Part shown: in pieces, positions 23,601-31,662 of the stretch | How positions within the stretch are numbered: the first letter of the stretch is position 1 | Layout of the letters: every line of letters starts with the position of its first letter | Virus record (IMG/VR): IMGVR_UViG_3300005264_000075 | Coordinates: 1 to 33,679 of that record | Origin: a virus | Reading direction: 5' to 3' (one strand) | DNA length: 33,679 nt | Notes under the pieces: generated by a model | Seen by the model: only the letters and a program-made list of their open reading frames with translations | Databases searched by the model: none | What the model was told of the DNA's origin: nothing | Made by a program: the position numbers and the translations under genes

Positions 23601-23828
23601 GTCAAGAAAATGTGTCGTCTGTACGGAGCTAACTGGATCGCCTGAAACTGCTGCTGCTGTTTCTAGGTCTTGCGAGGAACGAAGCGACGCAAGCTTTGCT
23701 GGGTCTGCAAACGCAGGATCGTCAGTTGCCGAAACAGGCGTTAACCCTGTTATGTCAGTTAACGCTTCTGGTTCTACCCCTTGCTCCTCTTCCTGTATTG
23801 ACTTTAACCCTGTTATATCCTCGTTCAT
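17637..23828 (-). CDS. Giant internal virion / DNA-ejection protein with zincin-like motif, 2063 residues
   Basis: By size and position after a gp14-like and a second internal protein it corresponds to T7 gp16, the large protein ejected with DNA. It lacks a recognisable lytic transglycosylase. Near residues 739-743 is HELGH in LSTLIHELGHVFIKDLE, followed about 40 residues later by AFEQYIKEGKAPS, whose Glu could be the third ligand of a gluzincin metalloprotease. Hydrophobic segments near the N-terminus (LATNIAETAPLIAAMAATGG) and C-terminus (FTAAMLGGIGTGSILALF) suggest membrane insertion. The end region (SQVVSKTQPSTTSMDLSQFQ) resembles the polyvalent-protein LPD38-type domain. Its ATG directly follows the preceding stop. 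Confidence 0.75.
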   Translation of the reverse strand: MNEDITGLKSIQEEEQGVEPEALTDITGLTPVSATDDPAFADPAKLASLRSSQDLETAAAVSGDPVSSVQTTHFLDPVKVREAQALAKEFGIEPSEAMENSEIYKNNRDVRAAIELANRKGGMGEYIYPTYRKLFSDSAYAAANKDQAKALSKLEMAARGIRQRDEGVIAQSLRAVSVFGVGLAEMALDLPRTLPEVAKGVAAGAILLTNKKLNLDREAKGLPLLPEPELSFLAGDSERSEVTKAVKEFKEIISPIASDSGIFDQIKSGNWGGAAVSLATNIAETAPLIAAMAATGGASLYALGAYSAMQSFTEGLDEGKAFNPNPTLRPYVPLPTLNYSPVNGVAPLDTRPAPYSLVSKGAMTAAEKFKAVGVSGAKGLAEAGGEMVTLGIMRSSFNQTIKLISGKVAKKEFAKTFLKEGLFATLQEGGSETGTSVAQRTIDYLAQDNLDDTEVIFGNEAINDYVSSGLVGGVVGGTMSGAGTLFSVKKRIREAREQQLTDKRLSQVMASVKLENIEGAADLVDATLEEMGAPESVHLDLEAVETFFQDKPEEGDSFLGDHFTKEEIEEARRTGKSLTMRRGKWITEVANTPTGEGLLGDVMYSEGGVKASETAKHTKEAIALAKAEKARKKEEAFNKQTPVQLQEFREQLIKPKRNGGFGRKAAEVDGVISIIDAWADISAKEAGIDKATWLEQKNIKLNIGKEAMTSNDGAKGATTFLDGSTVIDLYENAELSTLIHELGHVFIKDLEIMSKAELGGEGARSAMAVLDEAFGDDVEAKTRAFEQYIKEGKAPSTKLRTAFEHFAKWLTSIYKHLKGSNIAEISDEVRGMFDLRLATEAQIEEASMYYLKKDKLSALLKGDSKLAAKLTAAEKSAFENRMKKLLKTQARTSAKQAELKAETRKEMDNVPVYAFYEALAQAGGYTVEELESYGADIDALKKNHRRVIGVEKQARTARHLAREHGYINADTLSVSEKEFIKENKLGHLTRKTRKKGSLVKETQDQQPLSKQKKEGVPLDILVKELVDMNKISVPSERNETDYFLEMLAKDEALEGNMLVEKPALEDAAAYSGYDSVELALSDLGESMPRAKAIAARVEEKTKAIEAGVADKYLKSAMKGELDVHDNASQSLILAELAKAEKEAGVRGRGRDTVAAAKEAILNKPVHEARSYLNFSKTERAEAVKADEAYQRGDARQAAVHKEKQFNSHVMVTEAIKVNELVDRMKDKYDGIALNKLNKSNSKVENTYAQIIKTISYIYGFTTSDNMFDPNIQDLYMLKEGKGADEALFAEMPEWLVKFEQPKPKKGREQFNYTDLTYGQLIELDEALSALTVVGRDASIALDEAGLKSTSETIAEIKRTSDRLKDKPLLEKHSVIKGGLLKLRGLLKTLKQAKFVAARLDGDRARNDGKIGAAGKLVEGIKEADSAYATLMATLGREAAPHLKVLKEFLTRMPNLMDKANGVPLPKEFRRDNQTKWTPDHLIGVALYMGTAINKDSLMNGYKLRNEDLHSIMSLFTEAELNAIQGLWNVNATLFPIVNEAHYKIYNRHLVKEEAQPFAVEVKGEDGKMKVVQMKGGYHSLKFDSRISFDAEIKQGRQEAEDALETFTTRNGILHRGKLNKTFTFGKFGGSNLPPLLSMQTFYRHLSDASRYTTHEGITRATGKIIRDPRLIEIIEKKEGKDGYAVLRSAFDFAVTGRRQNVSRGWDEMRKLGTISILGLQAGTALKQKSSLVNAANVIGWEWVIKGMMEVGAIGSLTGVSVNDVFNEIMEKDPVMRARDSSGFERDLADMQRTFATKPGLVEKVGQSMGINIKLTPDMLGSFSMAFIRFADRSTAMPVWIGAYKKYLSDFATGDIAADEQAAIKYASQVVSKTQPSTTSMDLSQFQRSEGFTRLLGMFMTWTLLAHNRQRAEFRAWRDGDISFYELSTSMLHEVVLAPFTAAMLGGIGTGSILALFGDDEEKKEEFISSVFTDMVTYPLSGVPIARDFVSAFRFSRDFGETPALDPVRIPLDTIKAFHAYATNPNKDIKRASTLLFKSLGIGIQLPVHNIVKTGKKWHQNLKK

Positions 23829-25571
23829 TTACCAGCTCCCTGCTGCGGTATACTTCTTCATGTCTACGTTCTTTACTTTCTTGCCTATAATGTATGTTCT
23901 GGCTTTGTCAATCTTGTTGCCCGTACCTTCATAGAACACTGTATAAGTGAAGCCATCAGCCCCATCAACATCAGTTGCTAACTGCCCGTAGACAACCTTG
24001 CCGTTTCTTGTCACCTTGTGTGGTTTCGTGGCTGGAGGCAAGTCTGCTCCATGTTCAACGTAGCTCTTGATTGTCTTGCCTTCCCTCTCTGCTGTAGCCC
24101 TCTCCTCTTTTCCGCCACCGTTAAGTAAAACCTCTGCAACAGCTTGTTTGCTTGCTTTTTCCATTATATTCGTGGTTATGCTGTCCGCCCCGTAAGTTTG
24201 AAGGATGCGGAGAAATGTAGCCGTGTAAGCGTTAAACTTTAATGGCTCGCCCTTAAAAGTATCAGTTTCTTTAAACTTAACGAAGCTCTCTAGTCGGAGC
24301 TGCGTAGAGTCTTTTTTCTTGTATGCTGCTGTAATAAGAGTTGCTTTCGTTTTGTCTGGCAAATCACTCTCGTTTATCCTTTTAACGAGAGCATTTACGC
24401 CGTCTCTATCTGTTGTCGCAATGGTCATTATCTCTCTGTAATAACCACCCATAGCAACAATATCTTCACTCGTTAAAGCACTGTCAGCCTTGTCTTTTGC
24501 AGCCTTCTGTGCGTTATATATCGCTAAAAGCCTATGATGTGCGTCGGGAGAGACTCTAAATTTCCCGTACGGGGGCTTACCTATTTTGTACCTAAATTCA
24601 GCCCCTATTGCTCCGTCAGAGTAAGCGTTCTTGTACCCTGCTTGATATTGTTCGTCTGACACCTTGTTAAGCATCGCCTTTTTTGCGTTTCTAGCCCCTA
24701 CGATTGCCTTGTTTGCAAAAGATCGTTCCCCTTCTGGCAGTTTCTTTACCTCAGCCTGCTCTTTCTCAACACTTAACCCCGAAGCAACTATAGACAGCCC
24801 TGCTGCCGTACCTGCTTCTTCTACTGCTACTTTCTCATATTTGTTTTTCAATTCATCGTAATCTGCTGGTGCAAACATGCCTTTAACTCTGTCAAGGACG
24901 ATAAGTGCTGACTTAGCATCTACCTGCGACGCTTCAGTTACTGACCCTGCTGCAAACTTGCCTAACTCTGCTACAATATTCTTTTTAAGGTTGTCGCCTT
25001 CTTCGCCTAGAGCCATACGGGTTTTAGTAACCCTTTCTGTGTACGCAGCAATCTCGGTTGCAGCCTGCACTGGTGTCGCCTCTGCGTTTCCGACAAGCTT
25101 CATTGAGGAAAGTGTTTTTCTGTTATCTTGTGTTTGTTTGTATGCTAAGGCACTTTGTGTCTGGTAACGCAACTCTTGGTTCAGAAGGCTGTTTCGTTGG
25201 TTCTGAATAGCCCTCCTTACCTTCTCTGCCTTACGAGGACTTAACCCTTTAGTCGCTTCGCTAAACGCCTTTTCAGACGACTGCAATACCTTGGAATAAT
25301 GCCCGCTTGCCAGCTTACCTTTGTTCGTCGCCCTTTCAGTTGAAACAGACAGCCTCATTATGTCGTAATAGTTGTTCTCTCTCTCTGTTAAGTCTGCTTC
25401 TTCGTATATGTTGTCAACCGCCTTGATTAACCCAGGCATAGCTTTTGTTATCTCTACAAGATTGTCTGCGTCGTGAAACCCAAACTGTTGCGGAGTTGAC
25501 TGTATGTTCTTTCTATCAGTGTTACCTATCGAACGATTAACTTGACTTTTGTACCCAGGAGCTTTACTCAT
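23829..25571 (-). CDS. Internal virion protein (ejection protein), 580 residues
   Basis: The protein is rich in Ala, Lys and Glu and predicted almost entirely helical, with long charged helices and no hydrophobic membrane segment. It lies between the gp14-like protein and the giant ejection protein, the place of T7 gp15, and its start overlaps the upstream stop by ATGA. A gp15-like structural role in the ejectosome is inferred from position. The N-terminus KAPGYKSQVNRSIGNTDRKN and the C-terminus are basic. Confidence 0.65.
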   Translation of the reverse strand: MSKAPGYKSQVNRSIGNTDRKNIQSTPQQFGFHDADNLVEITKAMPGLIKAVDNIYEEADLTERENNYYDIMRLSVSTERATNKGKLASGHYSKVLQSSEKAFSEATKGLSPRKAEKVRRAIQNQRNSLLNQELRYQTQSALAYKQTQDNRKTLSSMKLVGNAEATPVQAATEIAAYTERVTKTRMALGEEGDNLKKNIVAELGKFAAGSVTEASQVDAKSALIVLDRVKGMFAPADYDELKNKYEKVAVEEAGTAAGLSIVASGLSVEKEQAEVKKLPEGERSFANKAIVGARNAKKAMLNKVSDEQYQAGYKNAYSDGAIGAEFRYKIGKPPYGKFRVSPDAHHRLLAIYNAQKAAKDKADSALTSEDIVAMGGYYREIMTIATTDRDGVNALVKRINESDLPDKTKATLITAAYKKKDSTQLRLESFVKFKETDTFKGEPLKFNAYTATFLRILQTYGADSITTNIMEKASKQAVAEVLLNGGGKEERATAEREGKTIKSYVEHGADLPPATKPHKVTRNGKVVYGQLATDVDGADGFTYTVFYEGTGNKIDKARTYIIGKKVKNVDMKKYTAAGSW

Positions 25572-26074
25572 TTGTAGAAACCACCTATCGAATTGATAAT
25601 ATTTGAGCCCTGTGACAAGATCGAACCAGCCACATCACCGAAGCCGTAATCCTGTACGCCTTTCCTGACTAACGCTGCTCTCTCTTTATATGTCTTTGCT
25701 TCTCTTTCTAGCTTGTCCGTTTCTCTGTCAACATTGCTACCTATCATGGCTATGTCTTGTCCACCTTTCGAGATAGTATCTATTAACATATCTAACGCTG
25801 AGCCTGAGTCTATATCTACGCCACTTGAAGCTCTAGCTGCGATCTGGTCGCTTTTGATTGACTCAATCTGTGTTGCTAAGTTGCTTTGCTGTAACGCACC
25901 GCCTCTCTCAACCTCTGCTGCCTGTAGTTCCGCTAACTCTGCATTGTCCAGCATCACATCGGCATTGTACTCTGCTGATTTCTTTTTCGCTTGAGCCTGT
26001 GTGTAGCCTTGGTAAATAGAAGAACCTACTGACGCTACCCCTGCTACTATTCCTGCTATTGCTAAACCGATCAT
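25568..26074 (-). CDS. Internal virion protein, gp14-like, 168 residues
   Basis: Residues 1-24 form a small-residue-rich hydrophobic helix (IGLAIAGIVAGVASVGSSIY), followed by the QGYTQAQAKKKSAEYNADVM segment typical of gp14-type internal virion proteins, then long amphipathic helices and a Gly/Ser-rich end. In T7, gp14 inserts into the outer membrane during DNA ejection. The gene follows tail tubular B and overlaps the 580-residue gene by four bases, the expected order. Confidence 0.75.
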   Translation of the reverse strand: MIGLAIAGIVAGVASVGSSIYQGYTQAQAKKKSAEYNADVMLDNAELAELQAAEVERGGALQQSNLATQIESIKSDQIAARASSGVDIDSGSALDMLIDTISKGGQDIAMIGSNVDRETDKLEREAKTYKERAALVRKGVQDYGFGDVAGSILSQGSNIINSIGGFYK

Positions 26075-26083
26075 GTTAGCCCC

Positions 26084-28369
26084 CTATATTTCGCCTGCTA
26101 CTATTCTAGCGGAAAAGTTTAATATTGTCACTGGTAATGGGTCGCTGCAAACGAAACAAAGCTTGCTTTCGTCCACGTTCCCTGCTTCTATAGAAACCTC
26201 TTTGTCGCCAGAAAAAAGTTCAATGGGCTGTCCGTATCTTTCGTCGCTTCTAAACGGAACCTCGTTAACATTCTCAAGCGTTGAGCCTACATATAAAGCC
26301 CTTGACTCACGCAACTTAACAACTACGCTACTAATCGTTTTGGCTTTATCGGATGTATCGCCTGTCTTTGTGCTGTATTCAAGGTTCATTGTCTTTACCT
26401 TCATTGAATAAGGTAAGCCAACATGAACCCTGCTTGCTGGCATTGTCATTGTTATTTCGCCACTACTCACGACCTTGTCAGGAAGAACGCTACCGTTAGC
26501 AAGGACCGTTACAGTCTCGCCTTCTAAATGATCTAACCCTGTTATTGTTGTAACAGCTTTTCTAGCCTTACCCCCACTTATATATGTAGTATAAGCCGTG
26601 CTGTCTATATCATTACCACTCATATCAGTTAACTCAAATGTGTTAGCTGTTTGATTAGCAACGATAAACCTGTAGTAGTTTACCTCTGTCATGCCTTTTA
26701 CTTCCACGATGTCCACATAGTCACCGTTTGAAAAACCATGTGCTTCGCTTGTAACCACTGCTGGCTCTGCTTTTGTTATGCCTGTTATAGTTTTTGGATC
26801 GTCTAATGTTAAACCACTGTCAACGAAAAACGCATCTCTTATATCAACGAACCCATCGTCTCTAGGCTCTAGCCTGTCTGTGAATTGTTCAATGTATTTT
26901 TTTGTCGTGCCATTAACCACTCTTTCAACGACAACATATGTGTCGTCTTTTGCTCCATTTTGAAGTGTTGCAATAGACTTAAACAACCCGTTAGTCTCGT
27001 GTTGATGCCATGCAAAAACATTGTAGTCTTCTTGGTACGTTACGCCAAGTAGCTTACCGTCGTTTCTAATGCCCCAGATGATCGACTCTGGCGCTTGCTG
27101 GTAGCTTAGTTCTGTTATTGACTTGCCTTTAAACAAATGTTCTGCAAGGAAGGAAATATCTCTACCAACGTAACGCTTACCTTCGTCGCTATAAGCGAAG
27201 GTCCTAAGCACGCTGTCTGAGTTTTCAAGGAACACAACTGTTCCACCTATCGTTACAGGAGCCACGTTGCTCATGCCCCAGTTACTTTGTTGTTTTAGAT
27301 CGACTGCAAGAGCTGTTACTGTGTTGCTGTCTCTACCTGACGACATCTGCCACTCTGTCCCTGACGTTCCAAGGAGCATAACTTGCTTTGGTATCAAATG
27401 ACGTATTTCGTTCATGTAAACAGACGCTATTGAATACTCGTAAGCCGAGCTTGCTGTTAAAGGCGTTGATACATTAAGGTTGTTAATCGTCCCAGGAAAC
27501 GTCCCCCACACTGTGTCTGGGTGGTTGTTTGTCCTAGAAAACACTAACCGTTGTTCAAAAAAAGCTGCACTACCTGGATAATTGTCTGGCCCAGTGAATG
27601 GTGTATTGTTAGATACCGTTGGCAGCTTTGTATAGTCTGGGTCTAGCCCTGTTGAAACTTCTGTGTAGTTAACATCTGTTGCTACTCCTAGAAAACCATA
27701 AACACCACTATCTGAAACATCTTTATATACATTGTAGTATACTGCACCCGATGCTGCGGTCCATGAGATCCTGTTACCTGCTGAACCTGTTACACTTGAA
27801 GGTGATGTCGGAAGCAAACTTTCTTCGCCAAGGACATTAACAGCAGTAACGGTATACTCACTACCTACTCCGCCTGCACTTGTAAGCCCTGTTGGCGCTG
27901 CTTGGTTAGTCCCAAAAGCTATTAAACTAAGCGTCCAAACCGTATGGGACGTTCTCTCTAGTACCCTTGAAGGATAGCTAGGATGCGTTATGACCATCTG
28001 CTCTGTGTTTTGTCTAAACTTTAGTAAAGCCAAGTCTGCCTCAAGGTAAGGTGTCGACACCGTTACGGGTGTTCCACCGCCTACAATTACGCCATCTGAT
28101 ATAAAGCGAAGCATTGTGTCGCTAAACTCCAGGATGTAACCCTGCTCTACAGAGTATTGAAAAGGCACGAGCCTTGTAATACTTGTTGAGTCATGCACTT
28201 CGCAGACATATCTAAGTCCTGGGCGATTACTTACGCCGCCATACTTCGTTACATATCCGTTGTACACTAACTCGTTTGCATGGGCATAACCCTCTACGTC
28301 ATTTCTGCCGTATAAACCAGGTGTCCATTCACCGCTTTGAAACGATCTTTGTTTAAGTGATATACTCAA
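26084..28369 (-). CDS. Tail tubular protein B-like / tail nozzle protein, 761 residues
   Basis: The N-terminus SLKQRSFQSGEWTPGLYGRN followed by GGVSNRPGLRYV is characteristic of the gp12-like nozzle proteins of podoviruses. The first half carries repeated beta segments and a fibronectin-III-like stretch near residues 150-250 (TVTAVNVLGEESLLPTSPSS). The C-terminal part has beta domains with TGLDHLEGETVTVLANG. It forms the tail tip below the gp11-like adaptor, encoded immediately upstream with a four-base overlap. Confidence 0.8.
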   Translation of the reverse strand: MSISLKQRSFQSGEWTPGLYGRNDVEGYAHANELVYNGYVTKYGGVSNRPGLRYVCEVHDSTSITRLVPFQYSVEQGYILEFSDTMLRFISDGVIVGGGTPVTVSTPYLEADLALLKFRQNTEQMVITHPSYPSRVLERTSHTVWTLSLIAFGTNQAAPTGLTSAGGVGSEYTVTAVNVLGEESLLPTSPSSVTGSAGNRISWTAASGAVYYNVYKDVSDSGVYGFLGVATDVNYTEVSTGLDPDYTKLPTVSNNTPFTGPDNYPGSAAFFEQRLVFSRTNNHPDTVWGTFPGTINNLNVSTPLTASSAYEYSIASVYMNEIRHLIPKQVMLLGTSGTEWQMSSGRDSNTVTALAVDLKQQSNWGMSNVAPVTIGGTVVFLENSDSVLRTFAYSDEGKRYVGRDISFLAEHLFKGKSITELSYQQAPESIIWGIRNDGKLLGVTYQEDYNVFAWHQHETNGLFKSIATLQNGAKDDTYVVVERVVNGTTKKYIEQFTDRLEPRDDGFVDIRDAFFVDSGLTLDDPKTITGITKAEPAVVTSEAHGFSNGDYVDIVEVKGMTEVNYYRFIVANQTANTFELTDMSGNDIDSTAYTTYISGGKARKAVTTITGLDHLEGETVTVLANGSVLPDKVVSSGEITMTMPASRVHVGLPYSMKVKTMNLEYSTKTGDTSDKAKTISSVVVKLRESRALYVGSTLENVNEVPFRSDERYGQPIELFSGDKEVSIEAGNVDESKLCFVCSDPLPVTILNFSARIVAGEI

Positions 28370-28998
28370 TTTCTTGATCCTACAAAGCCATTATACGTAT
28401 CTGGTGGTGTAACACCCTCGTTTGCGTTGTCTGTTCTAGCTTCCCTTATTGTATACTGATACTTCTGGTAGAAGTCTCCTGCGACACGCCTATCAGCTCG
28501 TAAAGGGCTTGCAAGGTCGCTTGCTAACCTTAAAATTAAGGCATCGATGAACATGCTATCAAACATGTTTGCGTCGTCAATTCGTGCTGTATATTCTAGT
28601 TCCGCATCTGCTATATTTGTTACAACAACCTTGCTCCCTGTGCTTGTCCTCATTATGTCGTAAGGTAATTGCCCTGTGGTTCTATAGGTTTCATCCTCGT
28701 AATCATAGTATGTTTGTGTGTTACCTGACCCCAGAGGGTTAACTATCTTTCGAGCTACTAAGCAGTCCGATGGATATGCGTAAGTGTATGACCAATTCGT
28801 AAATGTAGTCGCTAGAAGACCTAAGTCAACCCTACACCTTGCAAAGTTCCAATCGTGCGCTCTTAGCACTGAGTCTTTGGAATATTCGTAAATCTGGTTG
28901 CACAGTCTAGCTTCTCTTGTTTGTTCGGTAAACGCACTTATTGTCTGCGCCCCTACCTGTATCAATGCTAAATTACATATGCTAACTGCACTCGCCAT
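28366..28998 (-). CDS. Tail tubular protein A-like / head-tail adaptor, 210 residues
   Basis: The opening MASAVSICNLALIQVGAQTI, the segment ICNQIYEYSKDSVLRAHDWN and the tail REARTDNANEGVTPPDTYN are typical of gp11-like tail tubular A proteins, which bind the portal and connect it to the nozzle. Length is usual for the family. It follows the capsid block and is coupled to the nozzle gene by an ATGA overlap. Confidence 0.85.
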   Translation of the reverse strand: MASAVSICNLALIQVGAQTISAFTEQTREARLCNQIYEYSKDSVLRAHDWNFARCRVDLGLLATTFTNWSYTYAYPSDCLVARKIVNPLGSGNTQTYYDYEDETYRTTGQLPYDIMRTSTGSKVVVTNIADAELEYTARIDDANMFDSMFIDALILRLASDLASPLRADRRVAGDFYQKYQYTIREARTDNANEGVTPPDTYNGFVGSRN

Positions 28999-29004
28999 AC
29001 TTAC

Positions 29005-29244
29005 CTACCTTTTTTTGCCAAGAATTAAAGCCTCTTTCTCTGATGCTTGTATGTCTTTAAATGTCTTTTGCTCTGCTTTCTTAGCTTTTGCTTTCTTTTC
29101 CTTTTTCTCTACTTCAAGCTTTGCTTCTTCTTTTTCAGTTATGTGTTCAAAGTGTTTGCAAGGAAGGGCTGGCGAGGTGAGTATTTCACCCACCTCGTAC
29201 AACCTTTTCTTCACAAAGCATTTCGTTTTACAGATATACTTCAT
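29005..29244 (-). CDS. Small structural-region protein, 79 residues
   Basis: The N-terminal half (KYICKTKCFVKKRLYEVGEI) resembles short beta proteins found after the capsid genes in many phages, where a strand-rich core of the FxxxGxxYxxGE type is common. The second half is a highly charged Lys/Glu helix. Precise function is unknown; a minor head or joining role is possible. Confidence 0.55.
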   Translation of the reverse strand: MKYICKTKCFVKKRLYEVGEILTSPALPCKHFEHITEKEEAKLEVEKKEKKAKAKKAEQKTFKDIQASEKEALILGKKR

Positions 29245-29254
29245 GTATTACCTC

Positions 29255-29665
29255 TTAACCGTTTGACTGTACGTCTAACACGATACCAGCTTCGATTTTG
29301 CCTGCTGTCATTGGTCCAGTTGCTACTGTAAAGTTCAGTCTAGCATACTGTTTGTCAATGAAAGGAAGAGTTACTCCACCAAAGATGTTGTAACCTTCTA
29401 CAAGTGTTGCTTTAGCTATTGCTGGTGTTGTTAAAACAGTTGCATACCCTGAACCTTCTGTGTCAGAAGTTTGAAGAGCTACAGTTAAAGTAGCTGATCC
29501 TGATGCTGTAAACGTCTCTGTTACTTGACAAAGGATTTTTCCACCCTTTTCGTTTAACGCTTTAACTAAAGAACTATCGTTTCCTAAGTCTACTACGTTT
29601 GTTGATGCAGATGTAACTGTTATAGCTTGATCTGCACTAAATTCTGTTTGACTATCTATATACAT
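29255..29665 (-). CDS. Capsid stabilising (Bbp16-like) protein, 136 residues
   Basis: A beta-rich protein starting YIDSQTEFSADQAITVTSAS and containing GSATLTVALQTSDTEGSGY, the pattern of the Bbp16 family. BPP-1's Bbp16 is a cement protein that decorates and stabilises the capsid. It immediately follows the major capsid gene, the usual place for such a protein. Confidence 0.7.
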   Translation of the reverse strand: MYIDSQTEFSADQAITVTSASTNVVDLGNDSSLVKALNEKGGKILCQVTETFTASGSATLTVALQTSDTEGSGYATVLTTPAIAKATLVEGYNIFGGVTLPFIDKQYARLNFTVATGPMTAGKIEAGIVLDVQSNG

Positions 29666-29680
29666 TTTTATTTCCCCCTA

Positions 29681-30670
29681 TTAAGATACTGTCGCTTCTG
29701 TGTTAAGAATAGCGTCAACTTTTTTCACTGGAATACCGTCAAAAGCAAGAACATGTTTTCCGCCTGCTGTATCTAGTGTTAAGTTAACATTAGCTTTGTT
29801 AGAAATCTGTCTACGCAAGAAAGACTTAACCTTTCTGTTGCAGTAGAAAACTGGTTTACCCATGTGAAGGTCTTGAACAGTTTCTAGTGCTTGTGACATT
29901 AAGTCGATAAGATCCGCACTACTACCTGTTGCGTCTTTTGTTAGCTCAGAAACGTCTATGTTAGCTATTCTTACTATGTATCTGTGGTCTCTTATTGATA
30001 AACCTGGTTTCCATTGGTAATGGCTTCTATATCCTTCATAAAGTCCACCAGAAGCATCTGTTAATGTTTCTTGTCCCTTGTCTTCAAATTTAAGACCAGC
30101 ACTTGAACCCTTTGGGTAAATACCGTGAACAGTGTTTGTTCCCCATACTACTAACCAAATAGAAGTATTGTCTGAACCTGAACCGCCACCTTTTATGATG
30201 TTTCCACCATTAGCTGCTGTTGAGTCGTTGAATCTTGGTGCAAAACCCATTATCTTTTCTGGGTCTGTATCTATGTTGCCATAAATAACTGCTGACTGCA
30301 TTGCGTTAGACATTCCGTGAACAAACGCTTTGTCCTCTGATGCTCTAAAGTCTGCTGAGTTACCGTTAAGGTCTGCAACTTCTTTGTCTATTTCTGAGTA
30401 GTTTTCTAACATACCGCAAGTGTCTGTTACTGCAACTGTTTTAGACTTAGTTGGTTGAACACCTTGGTATAATTTTCTCCATGTTGGTTCTGGAAGTCCT
30501 GTTCTGATTGTTGTTTTGTGTCCTGTTGCTAAGTTACCTTCTACCCAAGGTATATCCTCTAGCATTTCATTTGATTCTTCCAACATTTCAACGATTGTCA
30601 TAATCTTGCCGTCTTTCGTACGACTAGCAACATCTTGTAAATTTGGATACTTTGTTCCTACTGTAGCCAT
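29681..30670 (-). CDS. Major capsid protein, 329 residues
   Basis: The sequence (TVGTKYPNLQDVASRTKDGK, later TTIRTGLPEPTWRKLYQGVQ) is of the type annotated as major capsid protein in BPP-1-like and related podoviruses, probably of the HK97 fold. The strong ribosome-binding site AAGGAG upstream of the ATG fits high expression. Position between scaffold and cement genes supports the call. Confidence 0.8.
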   Translation of the reverse strand: MATVGTKYPNLQDVASRTKDGKIMTIVEMLEESNEMLEDIPWVEGNLATGHKTTIRTGLPEPTWRKLYQGVQPTKSKTVAVTDTCGMLENYSEIDKEVADLNGNSADFRASEDKAFVHGMSNAMQSAVIYGNIDTDPEKIMGFAPRFNDSTAANGGNIIKGGGSGSDNTSIWLVVWGTNTVHGIYPKGSSAGLKFEDKGQETLTDASGGLYEGYRSHYQWKPGLSIRDHRYIVRIANIDVSELTKDATGSSADLIDLMSQALETVQDLHMGKPVFYCNRKVKSFLRRQISNKANVNLTLDTAGGKHVLAFDGIPVKKVDAILNTEATVS

Positions 30671-30682
30671 TGTTAATTCTCC

Positions 30683-31363
30683 TTATTTATTTTTGCCATA
30701 TAAGCGTTCGCCTTGTGTCAAGGGACTGCCTTCTGGTTTTGAGCCTTCGATAAACGTATCTTCGCTAAATTTAGACTCAATACGCCTCATCATGTTTAAA
30801 AACCCTGGATTGTCTCCAAAGCCTGTTGTTTCAAGGAATGTCACTGTGTCTGTATCTGCAAACTTGTTCATCAGCCTGATAACTCGATCCTTGTTTTCTT
30901 GATAGTTGCTACCACCGAAATCAGGATCTTTCTTAGCTCTAGCTACCCAATCTGCTCGTGCTGTTTTCCACGATTCAAGGCTTTTCTCCTCAGCTTCTTT
31001 AAAGCCGTTAATCCCTGCATCGTAAAGCTTCTGTGCTGCTTCCTGTGGCAAATTTAACTCTCTTGCTACCTCTTTTATGCTGTCTACATACTTCTCCGAC
31101 ATCGTCATGCCTTCTGGTGTAGTAAACGTAGCATAAGCTTCTGGAGCTCCTTCTGGTTTCGCTTCTTCTGGCTTCACATCGTTTGCTACTTCCCCTGGCT
31201 TGGCAGGTTCAGCGTTTAATACAACTGGTTCTTTACTTGGCTCTGCAACCTCTGGCTTCTCGCCACTCGGGTTAACAGGATCATGTAAAGACGGTTCAGC
31301 TATCGGTTCAACAGGTGGTGTAATGTTATTTTGTACACCTGAATCAGCTATTGCTTCACTCAT
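30683..31363 (-). CDS. Scaffolding protein, 226 residues
   Basis: The first 75 residues are disordered and rich in Pro, Glu, Ala and Val (EPSKEPVVLNAEPAKPGEVA); the rest is helical and ends basic (LTQGERLYGKNK). This composition and the place directly before the major capsid gene are typical of phage scaffolding proteins, which guide procapsid assembly and then leave. The start overlaps the upstream stop (ATGA), with GGAGGA as ribosome-binding site. Confidence 0.75.
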   Translation of the reverse strand: MSEAIADSGVQNNITPPVEPIAEPSLHDPVNPSGEKPEVAEPSKEPVVLNAEPAKPGEVANDVKPEEAKPEGAPEAYATFTTPEGMTMSEKYVDSIKEVARELNLPQEAAQKLYDAGINGFKEAEEKSLESWKTARADWVARAKKDPDFGGSNYQENKDRVIRLMNKFADTDTVTFLETTGFGDNPGFLNMMRRIESKFSEDTFIEGSKPEGSPLTQGERLYGKNK

Positions 31364-31662
31364 TCCTCGTCCTCCTTGTTTTCTTTTCTAATCATTAGTT
31401 CAGTAAGCCTCTCAGGACTCGCCTCACAAATATCGTTAAAATACTTTAACGCTAAGTTTCTGTGACCTTCTAAAAAGAAAGTCTGACTATTGCCTGTAAA
31501 GGTAGTTGTAAAAATCCTACCATCCTCAAAGAAGCGAGTGAAAAACCTTCGCCCTGCCCCTGTGTTAAGCAATGTCTTAATATCTTCAAGCTCCTGACGT
31601 CTGTCGTTCTTTAACGTCTCTCTAACCTTGTTTACCTTTTTTTCATCTGCTGCGTTGTACAC
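31360..31662 (-). CDS. Bbp19-like structural protein, 100 residues
   Basis: The stretch LLNTGAGRRFFTRFFEDGRI followed by FTGNSQTFFLEGHRNLALKY matches the Bbp19 family pattern (GRR, then FTG, then a GxRxxALxx motif). The gene is conserved between portal and scaffold in BPP-1-like phages; it may help portal or capsid assembly. The start is GTG, which shares one base with the portal stop. Confidence 0.7.
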   Translation of the reverse strand: MYNAADEKKVNKVRETLKNDRRQELEDIKTLLNTGAGRRFFTRFFEDGRIFTTTFTGNSQTFFLEGHRNLALKYFNDICEASPERLTELMIRKENKEDEE

